Counted from the stretch's first letter, positions 1 through 10,135 are shown. The stretch is 64,000 nt of DNA from an uncultured Slackia sp. (GCF_934630525.1 NZ_CAKTVX010000011.1:16574-80573); one strand, 5' to 3'. Program-made: numbers and translations. The notes: generated from the sequence alone by a model not told the origin.

Positions 1-36
1 AAAGAGAGAGGAGCCGCAAGCCCCTCTCTCTCTTTC
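1..36 (-). terminator. Terminator hairpin after pcrA
   Basis: A purine-rich arm (AAAGAGAGAGG) and a pyrimidine-rich arm (CCTCTCTCTCTTT) flank a short loop just past the pcrA stop codon on the minus strand. The stem ends in a T-rich run when read on that strand. The window edge truncates whatever lies beyond. Confidence 0.6.
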
Positions 37-41
37 TATTG

Positions 42-2570
<2,529 letters not shown>

Positions 2571-2604
2571 ATATCCACCTTCGACGCAAGCAAATATAAA
2601 CGAA

Positions 2605-2724
2605 GCCCCATGCCTCAGTGCGTGGTTTTCCGCACAGTTCCGCACGAGCCAAACAGCACCTCATGTGCTGTTTGCGCGAGCTCAGGACTGTTTGAGCATG
2701 AAACCATGCACTGGGGCATGGGGC
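2605..2724. repeat. Nested inverted repeat between pcrA and uppP
   Basis: Outer arms at 2605-2630 and 2700-2724 are about 25 bp long and match at roughly 22 positions (core GCCCCATGC...GCATGGGGC). They enclose a perfect inner palindrome, AAACAGCAC-ctcat-GTGCTGTTT (2651-2673). The whole 120 bp can fold into one long branched hairpin. It lies upstream of pcrA and downstream of uppP (both minus strand), so it could be the uppP terminator, part of the pcrA leader, or a repeat element. Confidence 0.6.
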
Positions 2725-2750
2725 GGACAGGTCCGTTTCCCGCGAGTTTC

Positions 2751-3686
2751 CTACGGCAACATTCCCATGGTCTCGAACGCGAAATAGCCCAAAACCAGCG
2801 CGCCCACGATGATGCGGTAAATGCCGAATGCCGTGAAGTCGTTCTTCTTGATATAGCCCATGAGGAACTTGATTGAAATGACCGACATCACGAAAGCGGT
2901 CACAATGCCCACCACGAGCACGACGATTTCGGTCTGCGTCATGGCAACGCCTGCCAAAACGAACTTCGCAACCTTCACCACGCCCCAACCGAGCATCACG
3001 GGAATGGCCAGGAAGAACGTGAACTCAGTCGCAGCCGTGCGCGAACAGCCCGTGAGCATGCCGCCAATGATGGTTGCACCCGAGCGCGACGTGCCGGGGA
3101 CCATGGCCAAGCACTGGAAGAAGCCGATCTTCAGCGCGGTTTTCCAATCGATGTCGTCGACGTTCGTCACCTTGAACAGCGACGCCTCGGCGGCGGCTTC
3201 AGCGTCGGCCTCGCTCACGCGCGCATGACGGCCGCGCGGCGCTTCCACCTCGGCGAGCGCTTCCTTGAAACGACGGCGATTGCGACGCTCGAGCACGATG
3301 AACACGATGCCGTACAAAACGAGCATGGCCGCGACGGTAACTTTGTTATAGAAATGCTCGTTCATGAAATCGTCGAGCGCGAAACCGAACACGGCCGCAG
3401 GCAGGCACCCAATGACCACCATGCCCCAAAGGCGCCACGTGCTGCGACGCTCGTCGACCGTTTTGCTCGGCGAGAAGGGGTTGAGCTTATGGAAATACAG
3501 AATAATGACCGCCATGATGGCGCCAATCTGGATAACCACCAAGAACAGCGCAAGGAACGAATCGGAAACCTGCAGTTTCACGAACTCGTCAACGAGAATC
3601 ATGTGGCCCGTCGAGGAAATAGGCAGCCATTCGGTAATGCCCTCGACCAGACCAATGAGCAGTGCTTTTAAAGCTTCAATAAGCAT
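2751..3686 (-). CDS. uppP: Undecaprenyl-diphosphatase UppP (BacA)
   Basis: Integral membrane phosphatase that recycles undecaprenyl pyrophosphate to the monophosphate carrier for peptidoglycan and wall polymers; overexpression gives bacitracin resistance. Both signature motifs are present: EGITEWLPISSTGH near residue 15 and PGTSRSGATIIGG in the middle. About eight hydrophobic segments are visible. The 311-residue protein carries a longer than usual charged cytoplasmic loop (rich in R, E, A) before the second motif. The open frame starts at 3710 without a ribosome site; the ATG at 3686 follows GGAAGG by 10 nt and is preferred. Monocistronic. Confidence 0.95.
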   Translation of the reverse strand: MLIEALKALLIGLVEGITEWLPISSTGHMILVDEFVKLQVSDSFLALFLVVIQIGAIMAVIILYFHKLNPFSPSKTVDERRSTWRLWGMVVIGCLPAAVFGFALDDFMNEHFYNKVTVAAMLVLYGIVFIVLERRNRRRFKEALAEVEAPRGRHARVSEADAEAAAEASLFKVTNVDDIDWKTALKIGFFQCLAMVPGTSRSGATIIGGMLTGCSRTAATEFTFFLAIPVMLGWGVVKVAKFVLAGVAMTQTEIVVLVVGIVTAFVMSVISIKFLMGYIKKNDFTAFGIYRIIVGALVLGYFAFETMGMLP

Positions 3687-3779
3687 GGGCGCTAAACCTT
3701 CCGCATTCATGTGTATTTATGCAACCGTTGAATTCTATATGACGGGCGCGCGTTCGTTGTGCAAAGCGCGCGCATTGCC

Positions 3780-3808
3780 TTGGAAAAACAGAACCAGAGC
3801 GTTATTAT
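3780..3808 (+). promoter_or_regulatory. Putative sigma-70 promoter for the queuosine transporter
   Basis: TTGGAA (3780-3785), a 17-bp spacer and TATTAT (3803-3808) lie upstream of the hairpin leader of the 3901 gene. The spacing is ideal. Assignment is by inspection only. Confidence 0.45.
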
Positions 3809-3841
3809 GGTAAATGGTACGCAAAAGCAAGAAGCGCCACC

Positions 3842-3891
3842 CAAGCAGTTCGGGTCCGAAATCCTGCTTGTAAAACCTAAAACCAAAGGAG
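3842..3891 (+). promoter_or_regulatory. Candidate preQ1-type riboswitch
   Basis: A 7-bp stem CAAGCAG (3842-3848)/CTGCTTG (3864-3870) closes a 15-nt loop containing GGGT. It is followed by an A-rich tail with ACC that runs into the AAAGGAG ribosome site (3885-3891). Loop GGT and tail ACC could form an H-type pseudoknot that masks the ribosome site. This is the layout of class I preQ1 riboswitches, which are known to control COG1738/YhhQ transporters, the family of the gene that follows. The canonical loop sequence is not matched exactly, so this is a candidate. Confidence 0.4.
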
Positions 3892-3900
3892 AAAGTCGCA

Positions 3901-4632
3901 ATGCGCAAATTTTTCGAAGACTACAAGGTCTTGCTGCGGAGCATTCCCGCTCCCACCGTCACGATTTTCATCGTGAGCGTCATCCTCATGAATCTCATGG
4001 CAAACAAGGAGCTTCTGAGCACGCCATGGCTCGCGCTCGACTGCGGCTTCGCCGTGAGCTGGGTTTCCTTCCTCTGCATGGACATGATCTGCAAGCGCTT
4101 CGGCGCGAAGGCGTCCATCAAAATCTCGATTCTCGCGCTGGGCGTGAACCTGGCTGTGTGCCTGTTCTTCTGGCTCATGAGCCTCACCCCGGGCATGTGG
4201 GGCGCCTATTACGACACCGGCATGGTCGAAGTCAACGACGCCCTGAACGCCACCATCGGCGGCACGTGGTACGTCGTGCTGGGCAGCTCGCTTGCGATGC
4301 TGTGCTCGTCGACCGTGAATTCCCTGCTCAACGTGGCCATCGGCCGCCTTTCCACGTCGAATACCTTCGGCGCGTTCGCGAAGCGTTCCTACATTTCCAC
4401 AGGCATTGCGCAGTTCGTCGACAACTTGATTTTCGCCATCGTCGTGTCGCATGTGTTCTTCGGCTGGACGTGGATTCAGGTGCTCACCTGCTCGTTCACG
4501 GGTGCTATGGCTGAGCTGCTGTGCGAGATTTTGCTGAGCCCCGTGGGCTACAAAGTCGTGCGCGGCTGGGAGCGCGAGAACGTGGGCGCAGCATACATCA
4601 ATCGCATCGCCGCACAGAAAGCCAACCAATGA
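3901..4632 (+). CDS. yhhQ: Queuosine precursor transporter (YhhQ/COG1738, VUT family)
   Basis: Predicted six-helix membrane protein importing queuosine precursors (preQ0/preQ1 or queuine) for tRNA wobble modification. The 243-residue sequence shows the family pattern: an early hydrophobic pair, SWVSFLCMDMICKRFGAKAS after helix 2, the STVNSLLNVAIGRLS segment and a polar GIAQFVDNLIF helix. ATG at 3901 follows AAAGGAG. A hairpin leader with riboswitch-like geometry precedes it, and its stop overlaps the start of the next gene (ATGA), so the two are translationally coupled. Substrate assignment comes from the family only. Confidence 0.88.
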   Translation: MRKFFEDYKVLLRSIPAPTVTIFIVSVILMNLMANKELLSTPWLALDCGFAVSWVSFLCMDMICKRFGAKASIKISILALGVNLAVCLFFWLMSLTPGMWGAYYDTGMVEVNDALNATIGGTWYVVLGSSLAMLCSSTVNSLLNVAIGRLSTSNTFGAFAKRSYISTGIAQFVDNLIFAIVVSHVFFGWTWIQVLTCSFTGAMAELLCEILLSPVGYKVVRGWERENVGAAYINRIAAQKANQ

Positions 4633-5309
4633 AGGCACTCGTAACGGGCCCTTCGGCAGGCATTGGCCGAGCATGCGCCGAGTTGTTTTTACGGCGCGGG
4701 TGGCAGGTGTACGGCTTCGATATCGCGCCGGCGTCGATTGCTCACGCAGAATACGAGCATTTCATTGTCGACGTGCGTGATCGAGCAGCGTTTCCTGCCG
4801 GTCTCGAGCCTAACGTCATCGTGAATAATGCCGGCGTGCAGGGCGCAGACGATATTGCCGTGAACCTGCAGGGCACCATCAATATCACCGAGGCGTACGC
4901 ATTCGTGGGCGACTTTCCCGCCGCGAAGCCCGCGCCGTGGATTCGCTCGATCGTGAATGTCGGCTCGGCGAGCGGACACACGGGTTCCGAATTTCCCGAG
5001 TACGCAGCGAGCAAGGGCGGCATTCTTTCGTACACGAAAAACGTCGCAAATCGCTTGGCGCCCCAGGGCATTTGCAACAGCGTCGACCCGGGAGGCGTGC
5101 TTACCGAGCTCAATCGCCCCGTGATGGACGACGCCGCCATGTGGGAGCGTATCATGCAGCTCACGCCGCTGCGCCGTTGGGCCGAACCCGACGAAATCGC
5201 CGAGTGGGTTTATTTCGTTGGCGTGACGAATCGCTTCATGACCGGCCAAAACCTCCTTATCGATGGAGGCGAGGCGGGCGCCGCCGAATTCGTATGGCCT
5301 GAAGGCTAG
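4629..5309 (+). CDS. Short-chain dehydrogenase/reductase (SDR)
   Basis: Classical NAD(P)-dependent SDR of 226 residues. The dinucleotide site TGPSAGIG lies at residues 5-12, NNAG near 58, the catalytic serine in NVGSASG and the YAASK catalytic pair follow, then PGGV. It ends with the usual GQNLLIDGG signature. The ATG at 4629 overlaps the TGA of the queuosine-transporter gene by 4 nt, so it belongs to the same operon and is probably translated by reinitiation. The substrate is unknown. The coupling to a nucleobase transporter is the only functional hint. Confidence 0.9.
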   Translation: MKALVTGPSAGIGRACAELFLRRGWQVYGFDIAPASIAHAEYEHFIVDVRDRAAFPAGLEPNVIVNNAGVQGADDIAVNLQGTINITEAYAFVGDFPAAKPAPWIRSIVNVGSASGHTGSEFPEYAASKGGILSYTKNVANRLAPQGICNSVDPGGVLTELNRPVMDDAAMWERIMQLTPLRRWAEPDEIAEWVYFVGVTNRFMTGQNLLIDGGEAGAAEFVWPEG

Positions 5310-5572
5310 GTCTTGTGGCACCCACTTCGGTTTATAGGAAAAGTCGGTTCGGGCGGCTTCTTTCATGAAAGATAAACAAGGCTTGCGCGGGCGCTCTGGA
5401 AACAGGCACAGCTTGTCCTGTGGGCTTTTGTCCGAGGCTCTTCCCCTGCGTGCTTTTGCGCTATGGGTTTATGTCCCGGGCTTTTGTCCCGGGCTTTTCC
5501 CATAAGCCCTTTTGCCTCGTAAACGTTCATTTCTCACCATGCGAATCGACCCCGAAAACGGGAGATCTCATC
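5310..5572. other. Intergenic stretch with short tandem repeats
   Basis: About 260 bp between SDR and rubrerythrin. The repeated phrase CCCGGGCTTTTGT/CCCGGGCTTTTCC (around 5475-5503) and related copies of GGGCTTTTG give a low-complexity region. No gene is supported here. Confidence 0.5.
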
Positions 5573-5600
5573 AAGAAAGCCGCCCTTGGGCGGCTTTCTT
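5573..5600. terminator. Bidirectional terminator between SDR and rubrerythrin
   Basis: Perfect 13-bp arms AAGAAAGCCGCCC and GGGCGGCTTTCTT are separated by TT. The hairpin sits between two convergent genes, and its AAGAAA/TTTCTT ends give a short U-rich tail in both directions. Confidence 0.75.
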
Positions 5601-5637
5601 GCGATGTTCGATATTTACTTTCGAGATCGATTTCGGC

Positions 5638-6174
5638 TTAGAAGTTTTCAGCCGAAATCTCGAAGTACGCCTGCGGATGGTTGCAAACGGGGCACACGTC
5701 CGGAGCCTTCGTGCCTACGACGATGTGGCCGCAATTACGGCATTCCCACACCTTGACCTCGCTCTTCTCAAACACAGCGGCGGTTTCGACGTTGTGCAGC
5801 AGCGCGCGATAACGCTCCTCATGATGCTTCTCGATGGCGCCAACCTGACGGAACTTTTCGGCGAGCTCGGGGAAGCCCTCTTCTTCAGCCGTCTTGGCAA
5901 ACTCGTCGTACATGTCGGTCCACTCGAAATTCTCGCCATCGGCCGCAGCGGCAAGGTTTTCCGCCGTGGTGCCAATGCCCTCGAGCTCGCGGAACCACAT
6001 CTTGGCGTGATACTGCTCGTTCGCGGAAGTCTTGCGGAAGATTTCGGCAATCTGCTCGTAGCCCTCTTTCTTCGCGACCGACGCGAAATACGTGTATTTA
6101 TTGGTCGCCTGCGACTCGCCCGCGAACGCAGCCTGCAGGTTTTTCTCAGTTTGGGTTCCAGCGTATTTGGACAT
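5638..6174 (-). CDS. rbr: Rubrerythrin
   Basis: Non-haem iron peroxidase protecting anaerobes from H2O2, using electrons from rubredoxin or ferredoxin. The 178 residues contain the diiron four-helix domain (FAGESQATNKY near 18, ANEQYHAKMW near 50, EKFRQVGAIEKHHEERY near 115). The C-terminal rubredoxin-like knuckle has CRNCGH and CPVCNHP. Length and order are canonical. ATG at 6174 follows AGGGGG. It is convergent with the SDR operon and shares the terminator at 5573-5600. Confidence 0.96.
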   Translation of the reverse strand: MSKYAGTQTEKNLQAAFAGESQATNKYTYFASVAKKEGYEQIAEIFRKTSANEQYHAKMWFRELEGIGTTAENLAAAADGENFEWTDMYDEFAKTAEEEGFPELAEKFRQVGAIEKHHEERYRALLHNVETAAVFEKSEVKVWECRNCGHIVVGTKAPDVCPVCNHPQAYFEISAENF

Positions 6175-6474
6175 TTCGAATCCCCCTTTTGGATTTCCAG
6201 CCGTGGGCCCTTCGCCCGTGGCTTATGCTGCAAATGATACACCGTCTCAATACGAATTGGTAGCTTTTGCAACATCTGTTTCCGAATTGGGATAAAACTG
6301 GGACAGAAACGCCATGTACGATCGGGCCCTGTGGACGGCTTGCGACTGGCTTATCCAAATCGGACGAAATAGCGTAGCCGCATCAGATGCCCGTGCCGAT
6401 TCAAAGAGCCCATGAGTTCCAGCTGGCTCACATGCATGAGCCGATCCGCATCATCTGCGCGACAGCGTATCGCT

Positions 6475-7299
6475 CTAAACGAGCGCAGCCTCTATCGCCT
6501 TCATGAGGAACTCCGTCGCGCCCTTTCCCGCGCGGGAGTCATAATACTCGACGAATCGGCTATCGGCCAAATATCCCTGAGCGAGACAGACGTGAGCTTG
6601 CGGCGAATAGGCGCCCTTTGCCCATTGCATGCAAATCCAGTCGGCATGCATGCGCGCCAACTTCGTAGCTTCAGGGCTCAACGCATCGCCCGTCGACATC
6701 GCCTTCTTCAACTGCTTGATAATCGCGACTTCAAGCTTTTCTTTCGTCCCCCACTCCTCATCGCTCATGTCGAGCAGCCTTTCATTGGCCGCATCAACCG
6801 CCGCATCGCCATAGCGCTCGCGAGCCTCAATGCCATAACGCATCTCGTTCGAGTGCACCGCGCTCCAGCGCTTCAGGTGCGGCAACACCGCGCCCATAAG
6901 AGACACGGCCTCGTCGCGCGTCATTCCTGTGCTTTCCGCCAGGCGCGGCGCACAGTCTTCGATCATGGCATCCATTGTTGTTTCATAGGTATATTCGCCC
7001 TGTTGGTAGCACCATTTGCAATAATGCGAGTCGGCCGAACCGTGAGCATCGGTGCCATATTCTTCGGGCGCGAGCATCATTCCGCAGCTTTCGCAGTAAT
7101 GCTCGGGCCAATCAAGCAAGTGAGCAACAGGCTCATTCAGCACATTCGCGATAAGCTTCAGCATATCAATGCCGGGCGTCACTTCGCCGCGCTCCCACCG
7201 CGACACCGCCTGACGCGTCACGTATAATTTCGCCGCAAGCTCCTCCTGTGTGAGCCCTTTGCGTTTACGCAGATCAAGAAGCGTTTCTCCGAAATTCAT
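6475..7299 (-). CDS. XRE-type regulator fused to zinc ribbon and TipAS-like domain
   Basis: A 274-residue three-part protein. Residues 1-60 are an HTH_3 domain (RKRKGLTQEELAAKLYVTRQ, then AVSRWERG). Residues 65-100 hold two Cys pairs (CESC and CKWC), a putative zinc ribbon. Residues 140-274 resemble the TipAS antibiotic-recognition fold of MerR-family TipA (RERYGDAAVDAANERL, WICMQWAKGAYSPQAHVCLAQGY, helical, ending in FLMKAIEAAL). In TipA this domain binds thiopeptides. Here it is joined to an XRE rather than a MerR DNA-binding domain. The start at 7299 is chosen because GGGAGG lies 6 nt upstream; the frame itself opens at 7320. Ligand and targets are unknown. Confidence 0.85.
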   Translation of the reverse strand: MNFGETLLDLRKRKGLTQEELAAKLYVTRQAVSRWERGEVTPGIDMLKLIANVLNEPVAHLLDWPEHYCESCGMMLAPEEYGTDAHGSADSHYCKWCYQQGEYTYETTMDAMIEDCAPRLAESTGMTRDEAVSLMGAVLPHLKRWSAVHSNEMRYGIEARERYGDAAVDAANERLLDMSDEEWGTKEKLEVAIIKQLKKAMSTGDALSPEATKLARMHADWICMQWAKGAYSPQAHVCLAQGYLADSRFVEYYDSRAGKGATEFLMKAIEAALV

Positions 7300-7479
7300 T
7301 CGCAACCTCCCACGAAGCACCGTCTGGAATGCCGCCCGCCGGCCTTCCCTGCTTAAACTTTATCGTGCGCGAAGCACCATTCCAAGCAACATCTAGTTGC
7401 GTAAAACGTTGGACGACCCAGGCAGCAACAAAGAGCGGCCCAGGCGGCAGCATCTTGACGGACTTCTTCGAAGCTTTTC

Positions 7480-7628
7480 GCATGAAAACGCGCGAAGTGC
7501 GTACCCTGCTGATTTCTATGCTCTCGCATTAATTTTGCAGTTCAATAAAAGCCCAGGTCGGTTAATAACGCTCCTCCGCCAATTCGACAACATCGCCAAG
7601 AGGGTACGCACTTCGTGCGTTTTCATGC
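7480..7628. repeat. Inverted-repeat element, copy A
   Basis: Arms 7480-7507 and 7601-7628 are complementary at 27 of 28 positions. The one exception is a G-T pair, which would be G-U in RNA. Arm core: CGCGAAGTGCGTACCC / GGGTACGCACTTCGTGCG. The ~93-bp interior holds the family core AAAAGCCCAGGTCGG around 7547-7561. It lies 75 bp upstream of the putative nuclease gene at 7703. Related copies: 8804-8958, 10627-10783, 19112-19259, and a divergent one at 26069-26312. Confidence 0.85.
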
Positions 7629-7702
7629 AACGAAACGATACATTTCAGCCCCGTCTCCCCATTTTGCCCCTCCTGGCGTGCCGGGCCTGGTAAAGTTCGC
7701 AC

Positions 7703-8764
7703 ATGGAAGAAATTTTGTGCGACATATCGGCGTTCCGCTTTCATCGGACCCCTCCGCAGATTCTTATGCTCTGCCCGCCTTACCCCGATAGGGCATGCGA
7801 CAGGAATCGCGCCGGGTTCAAAAACCACGTGCTCACGCAGGAGGTGCTTGGCGGGCCCGTTCACCTTCTGACGCGCGATCGCAAACAGCGCTTGAATAAT
7901 TCGAGCACGGTATCACACCTCGTCACGAACGAATTGCCGTCGGGATGCATACAAGAAACCAGTCTGGGAATCTTGACGACAAGTCCCCTTTATTCCCTGC
8001 TCAGTCTCACCGGACACACCAGCGAAGTTCATCTTGCGATGGCAATGTACGAATTCTGCGGCACATTTTCGGTTTTTCGGCCGAGCCCGCTTATCGAGGC
8101 GCTCCTCGATCGAATCGATTGTTCCGAGCTGATTCCTCGTTCATTCGGATGGCAACGAATCAAAAGTCCCGCCGGCCGAAAGACCGACCTCTGGAAACGC
8201 GAACCGCTTATCGAGATAAACGAGCTGCAGCGATTCGCCGTCGAAATGAAAAGTGCTCGCGGCGGACGGCAGTTCGCGCGTGCGGTGAAATACGTGACCG
8301 GAATTACGGCTTCGCCCTTCGAAGCGCAGGCTTCGATGCTGTTCGCGCTGCCAAGAAGCAAAGGAGGCGAAGGCTTTTCGAGCTTCACCAACAATGAGAA
8401 GATTCCGCTTTCGAGAAACGCGAGGCGCATCTGCAGTAAAACCGCCTGCTACGCCGACCTGCTCTTCGACGTCCCTGAAACGTCCAGCCCGCTCATTATC
8501 GAGTGCCAAGGGAAGGTAGCCCACGACGATTACGCGGCGGCGATTTCCGATTCGGACCGAATGGCCGCGCTTCAACAGATGGGCTTTACCGTTATGCCGC
8601 TCACCTACCGGCAAATCGCCGAGCGCGCCAATTTCGACGTGGTGCGCAGGATGGTCGCCAAGCAAATCGGAGTTACGTATCGAAACAAGAGCGCCGAAGA
8701 AACGCGGCGCGAAATAGATTTAAGGCGCAACATCTTCATCGACTGGGCGACCCTCGGGCAATAG
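7703..8764 (+). CDS. DUF559/AbiEi-like protein with putative PD-(D/E)XK nuclease fold (paralogue 1)
   Basis: 353 residues, no secure named homologue. The layout matches actinobacterial AbiEi/DUF559 proteins. An N-terminal SAFRFHRTPP segment is followed by a central phrase (LGILTTSPLYSLLSLTGHTS, then AMYEFCGTFSVF). The C-terminal domain has an SPFEAQASML acidic helix, YADLLFDV, LIIECQGKVAHDDY and SDRMAALQQMGFTVMPLTY. That last domain follows the Vsr/DUF559 order E...D...E-x-x-G, usually a PD-(D/E)XK endonuclease fold. The protein at 26424-27617 is a diverged paralogue (same order: VLSPEATFLQLA, YELCGTYSR, SPAESRLVLL, LDLFW, DVEYDSDAFH, ERRNALVAMGYTVI). The gene is enclosed by element copies A and B. 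No clear ribosome site precedes the ATG. Nuclease activity is inferred. Confidence 0.75.
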   Translation: MEEILCDISAFRFHRTPPQILMLCPPYPDRACDRNRAGFKNHVLTQEVLGGPVHLLTRDRKQRLNNSSTVSHLVTNELPSGCIQETSLGILTTSPLYSLLSLTGHTSEVHLAMAMYEFCGTFSVFRPSPLIEALLDRIDCSELIPRSFGWQRIKSPAGRKTDLWKREPLIEINELQRFAVEMKSARGGRQFARAVKYVTGITASPFEAQASMLFALPRSKGGEGFSSFTNNEKIPLSRNARRICSKTACYADLLFDVPETSSPLIIECQGKVAHDDYAAAISDSDRMAALQQMGFTVMPLTYRQIAERANFDVVRRMVAKQIGVTYRNKSAEETRREIDLRRNIFIDWATLGQ

Positions 8765-8803
8765 CCCGATTGGCTCATGCATTTTGCGCCGCGCCGAAAT
8801 GCG

Positions 8804-8958
8804 GTTGCGTGAAAACGCGCGAAGTGCGTACCCTTGTCGAGCGCTTGAGATAGCAACAAACGCGCGCCGCTGCAAAACCCCAGGTCACGAAAATTCAATC
8901 CTGACGTCTCGCCCATTGTTTCTTTTACGGGTACGCACTTCGTGCGTTTTCATGCAAC
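8804..8958. repeat. Inverted-repeat element, copy B
   Basis: Arms 8804-8833 and 8929-8958 match at 28 of 30 positions, and both exceptions are G-T (G-U in RNA). The interior carries the core TGCAAAACCCCAGGTCACG (8871-8889) in the same orientation as copy A. It begins 40 bp after the stop of the nuclease-like gene, so A and B bracket that gene as direct copies. Confidence 0.85.
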
Positions 8959-9131
8959 GAGGCTCGTAGCAATGCTCGTATGTCGCAATCAACGCGCCGG
9001 CGTCCAAACGCAACCAGCAAAAGAGCTGTACAAAAAAGGCCGAACAAGTACGGCGAAGACCTCACCCTGAAGACAACCTTACTTTTTCCTTTCATGGAAG
9101 CACAAGAAGAGAAATAGCCGCAACGGCGTGC
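8959..9131. other. Intergenic, no recognised gene
   Basis: About 170 bp between element B and the leader of the methyltransferase. I see no ribosome-site-backed frame, repeat or strong hairpin. Confidence 0.5.
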
Positions 9132-9245
9132 TAGAATCGAACGCAACGGAGAGGGATTGGCCCTCCAAGACCGATTATCAAGGGTGATGGCTTACGGTCG
9201 TTGTTCTTTAGGGAACGCCAAACGAATAATGCGATAAGGAGGGCC
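9132..9245 (+). promoter_or_regulatory. Putative -10 box and structured three-way-junction leader
   Basis: TAGAAT (9132-9137) could serve as a -10 box. Downstream, GGCCCTCC (9159-9166) can pair perfectly with GGAGGGCC (9238-9245). The enclosed region holds two further hairpins: GACCG (9169-9173)/CGGTC (9195-9199), with inner ATCA/TGAT, and GTTC (9203-9206)/GAAC (9213-9216). The same CCCTCC can instead pair with GGAGAGGG (9148-9155), giving two mutually exclusive folds. This layout suits a ligand-sensing leader. It matches no riboswitch class that I can name. Confidence 0.4.
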
Positions 9246-9379
9246 CTCAGGGCTTAAATTCGTGTGGCGCTTTTCCCGCCTGTTGAACCATATGAGCAAA
9301 TACACGGCGGTTGTGGATGCGCGTTAGCACCAACGCGCATGGCAACGCAGCCGCTGTTTTCAAAAGACAGGACTGAACA

Positions 9380-10099
9380 CTGAATTTCCCAAAAGCAAAT
9401 AGCTTCCCCGCCAATCTCGTGCGCGAGAAAATTATGGGTCCCAACCCACTCAAAATTTGCGAAGAGCTCCTGAGTGAAGTGAATCTGGCACCTGGCTCAG
9501 TCGTATGCGACCTTGGCTCGGGCACGGGCATCACAAGCGCAATGCTTGCGCGCGAGTACGGGTTCGACGTGTATGCCGTCGACCTGTGGAGCAACCCCGT
9601 CGAGAACCGTGCGTTCTTCAACGAGCTCGGCATTCTCCCTGAGACCATTCACCCCGTGAAAGCCGACGCCACGCAGGGACTGCCGTTTGCACCAGAATTC
9701 TTTGACGCTGTGGTGAGCGTTGATTCATACAACTATTATGGCCGCGACCCGCACTATCTCGGCGAGAAGCTGCTGCCTTACGTAAAACGAAACGACATGC
9801 TCTACCTGGCCCTTCCCGGCATGGTGCGCGATTGCCACAACAACCTGCCAGCATGCCTGCTTGAGTCGTGGACGTCCGAGCAGCTCGACTATATGCACGA
9901 TATCGCCTGGTGGCGAGCTATGATTTCACAAACCGAAGGAGTCGAAATCGTTGATATGCACGCTATGGAGTGCACCACTGAGGCATGGGCCGATTGGCTC
10001 GCGTGCGACAACCCCTACGCGCAAGGCGATCGCAAGGCTATCGAAGCTGGCGCGCTCGAATACTTGAACACCATTGCCATAACGCTACGCAAGCTTTAG
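9380..10099 (+). CDS. SAM-dependent methyltransferase (class I)
   Basis: Rossmann-fold methyltransferase of about 239 residues. Motif I is CDLGSGTGITSAMLA, the motif II acidic end is VYAVDLW, and FFDAVVSVDSYNYYG follows, as in small-molecule methyltransferases of the type-11 group. The first ATG or GTG codons (9419 GTG, 9434 ATG) fall inside a segment that family members conserve upstream (FPANLVREKIMGPNP). The frame continues back to a CTG at 9380 that has AGGA 7 nt before it and a stop at 9374, so I infer a rare CTG start. Expression is probably governed by the structured leader at 9159-9245. The substrate is unknown. Confidence 0.8.
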   Translation: MNFPKANSFPANLVREKIMGPNPLKICEELLSEVNLAPGSVVCDLGSGTGITSAMLAREYGFDVYAVDLWSNPVENRAFFNELGILPETIHPVKADATQGLPFAPEFFDAVVSVDSYNYYGRDPHYLGEKLLPYVKRNDMLYLALPGMVRDCHNNLPACLLESWTSEQLDYMHDIAWWRAMISQTEGVEIVDMHAMECTTEAWADWLACDNPYAQGDRKAIEAGALEYLNTIAITLRKL

Positions 10100-10135
10100 T
10101 CGACGACGACACGCAAGCCATAACCCCATGGCTGA

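Noticed and set aside
7480..7628. Integron attC site
   Set aside because: The ends read GTT... at the left and ...AAC at the right, opposite to attC R-boxes, no integrase gene is present, and the family has a different conserved core.
9132..9260. Known riboswitch class (SAM, THF, fluoride, guanidine, glycine)
   Set aside because: None of the diagnostic conserved loops of these classes is matched; only the fold is suggestive.
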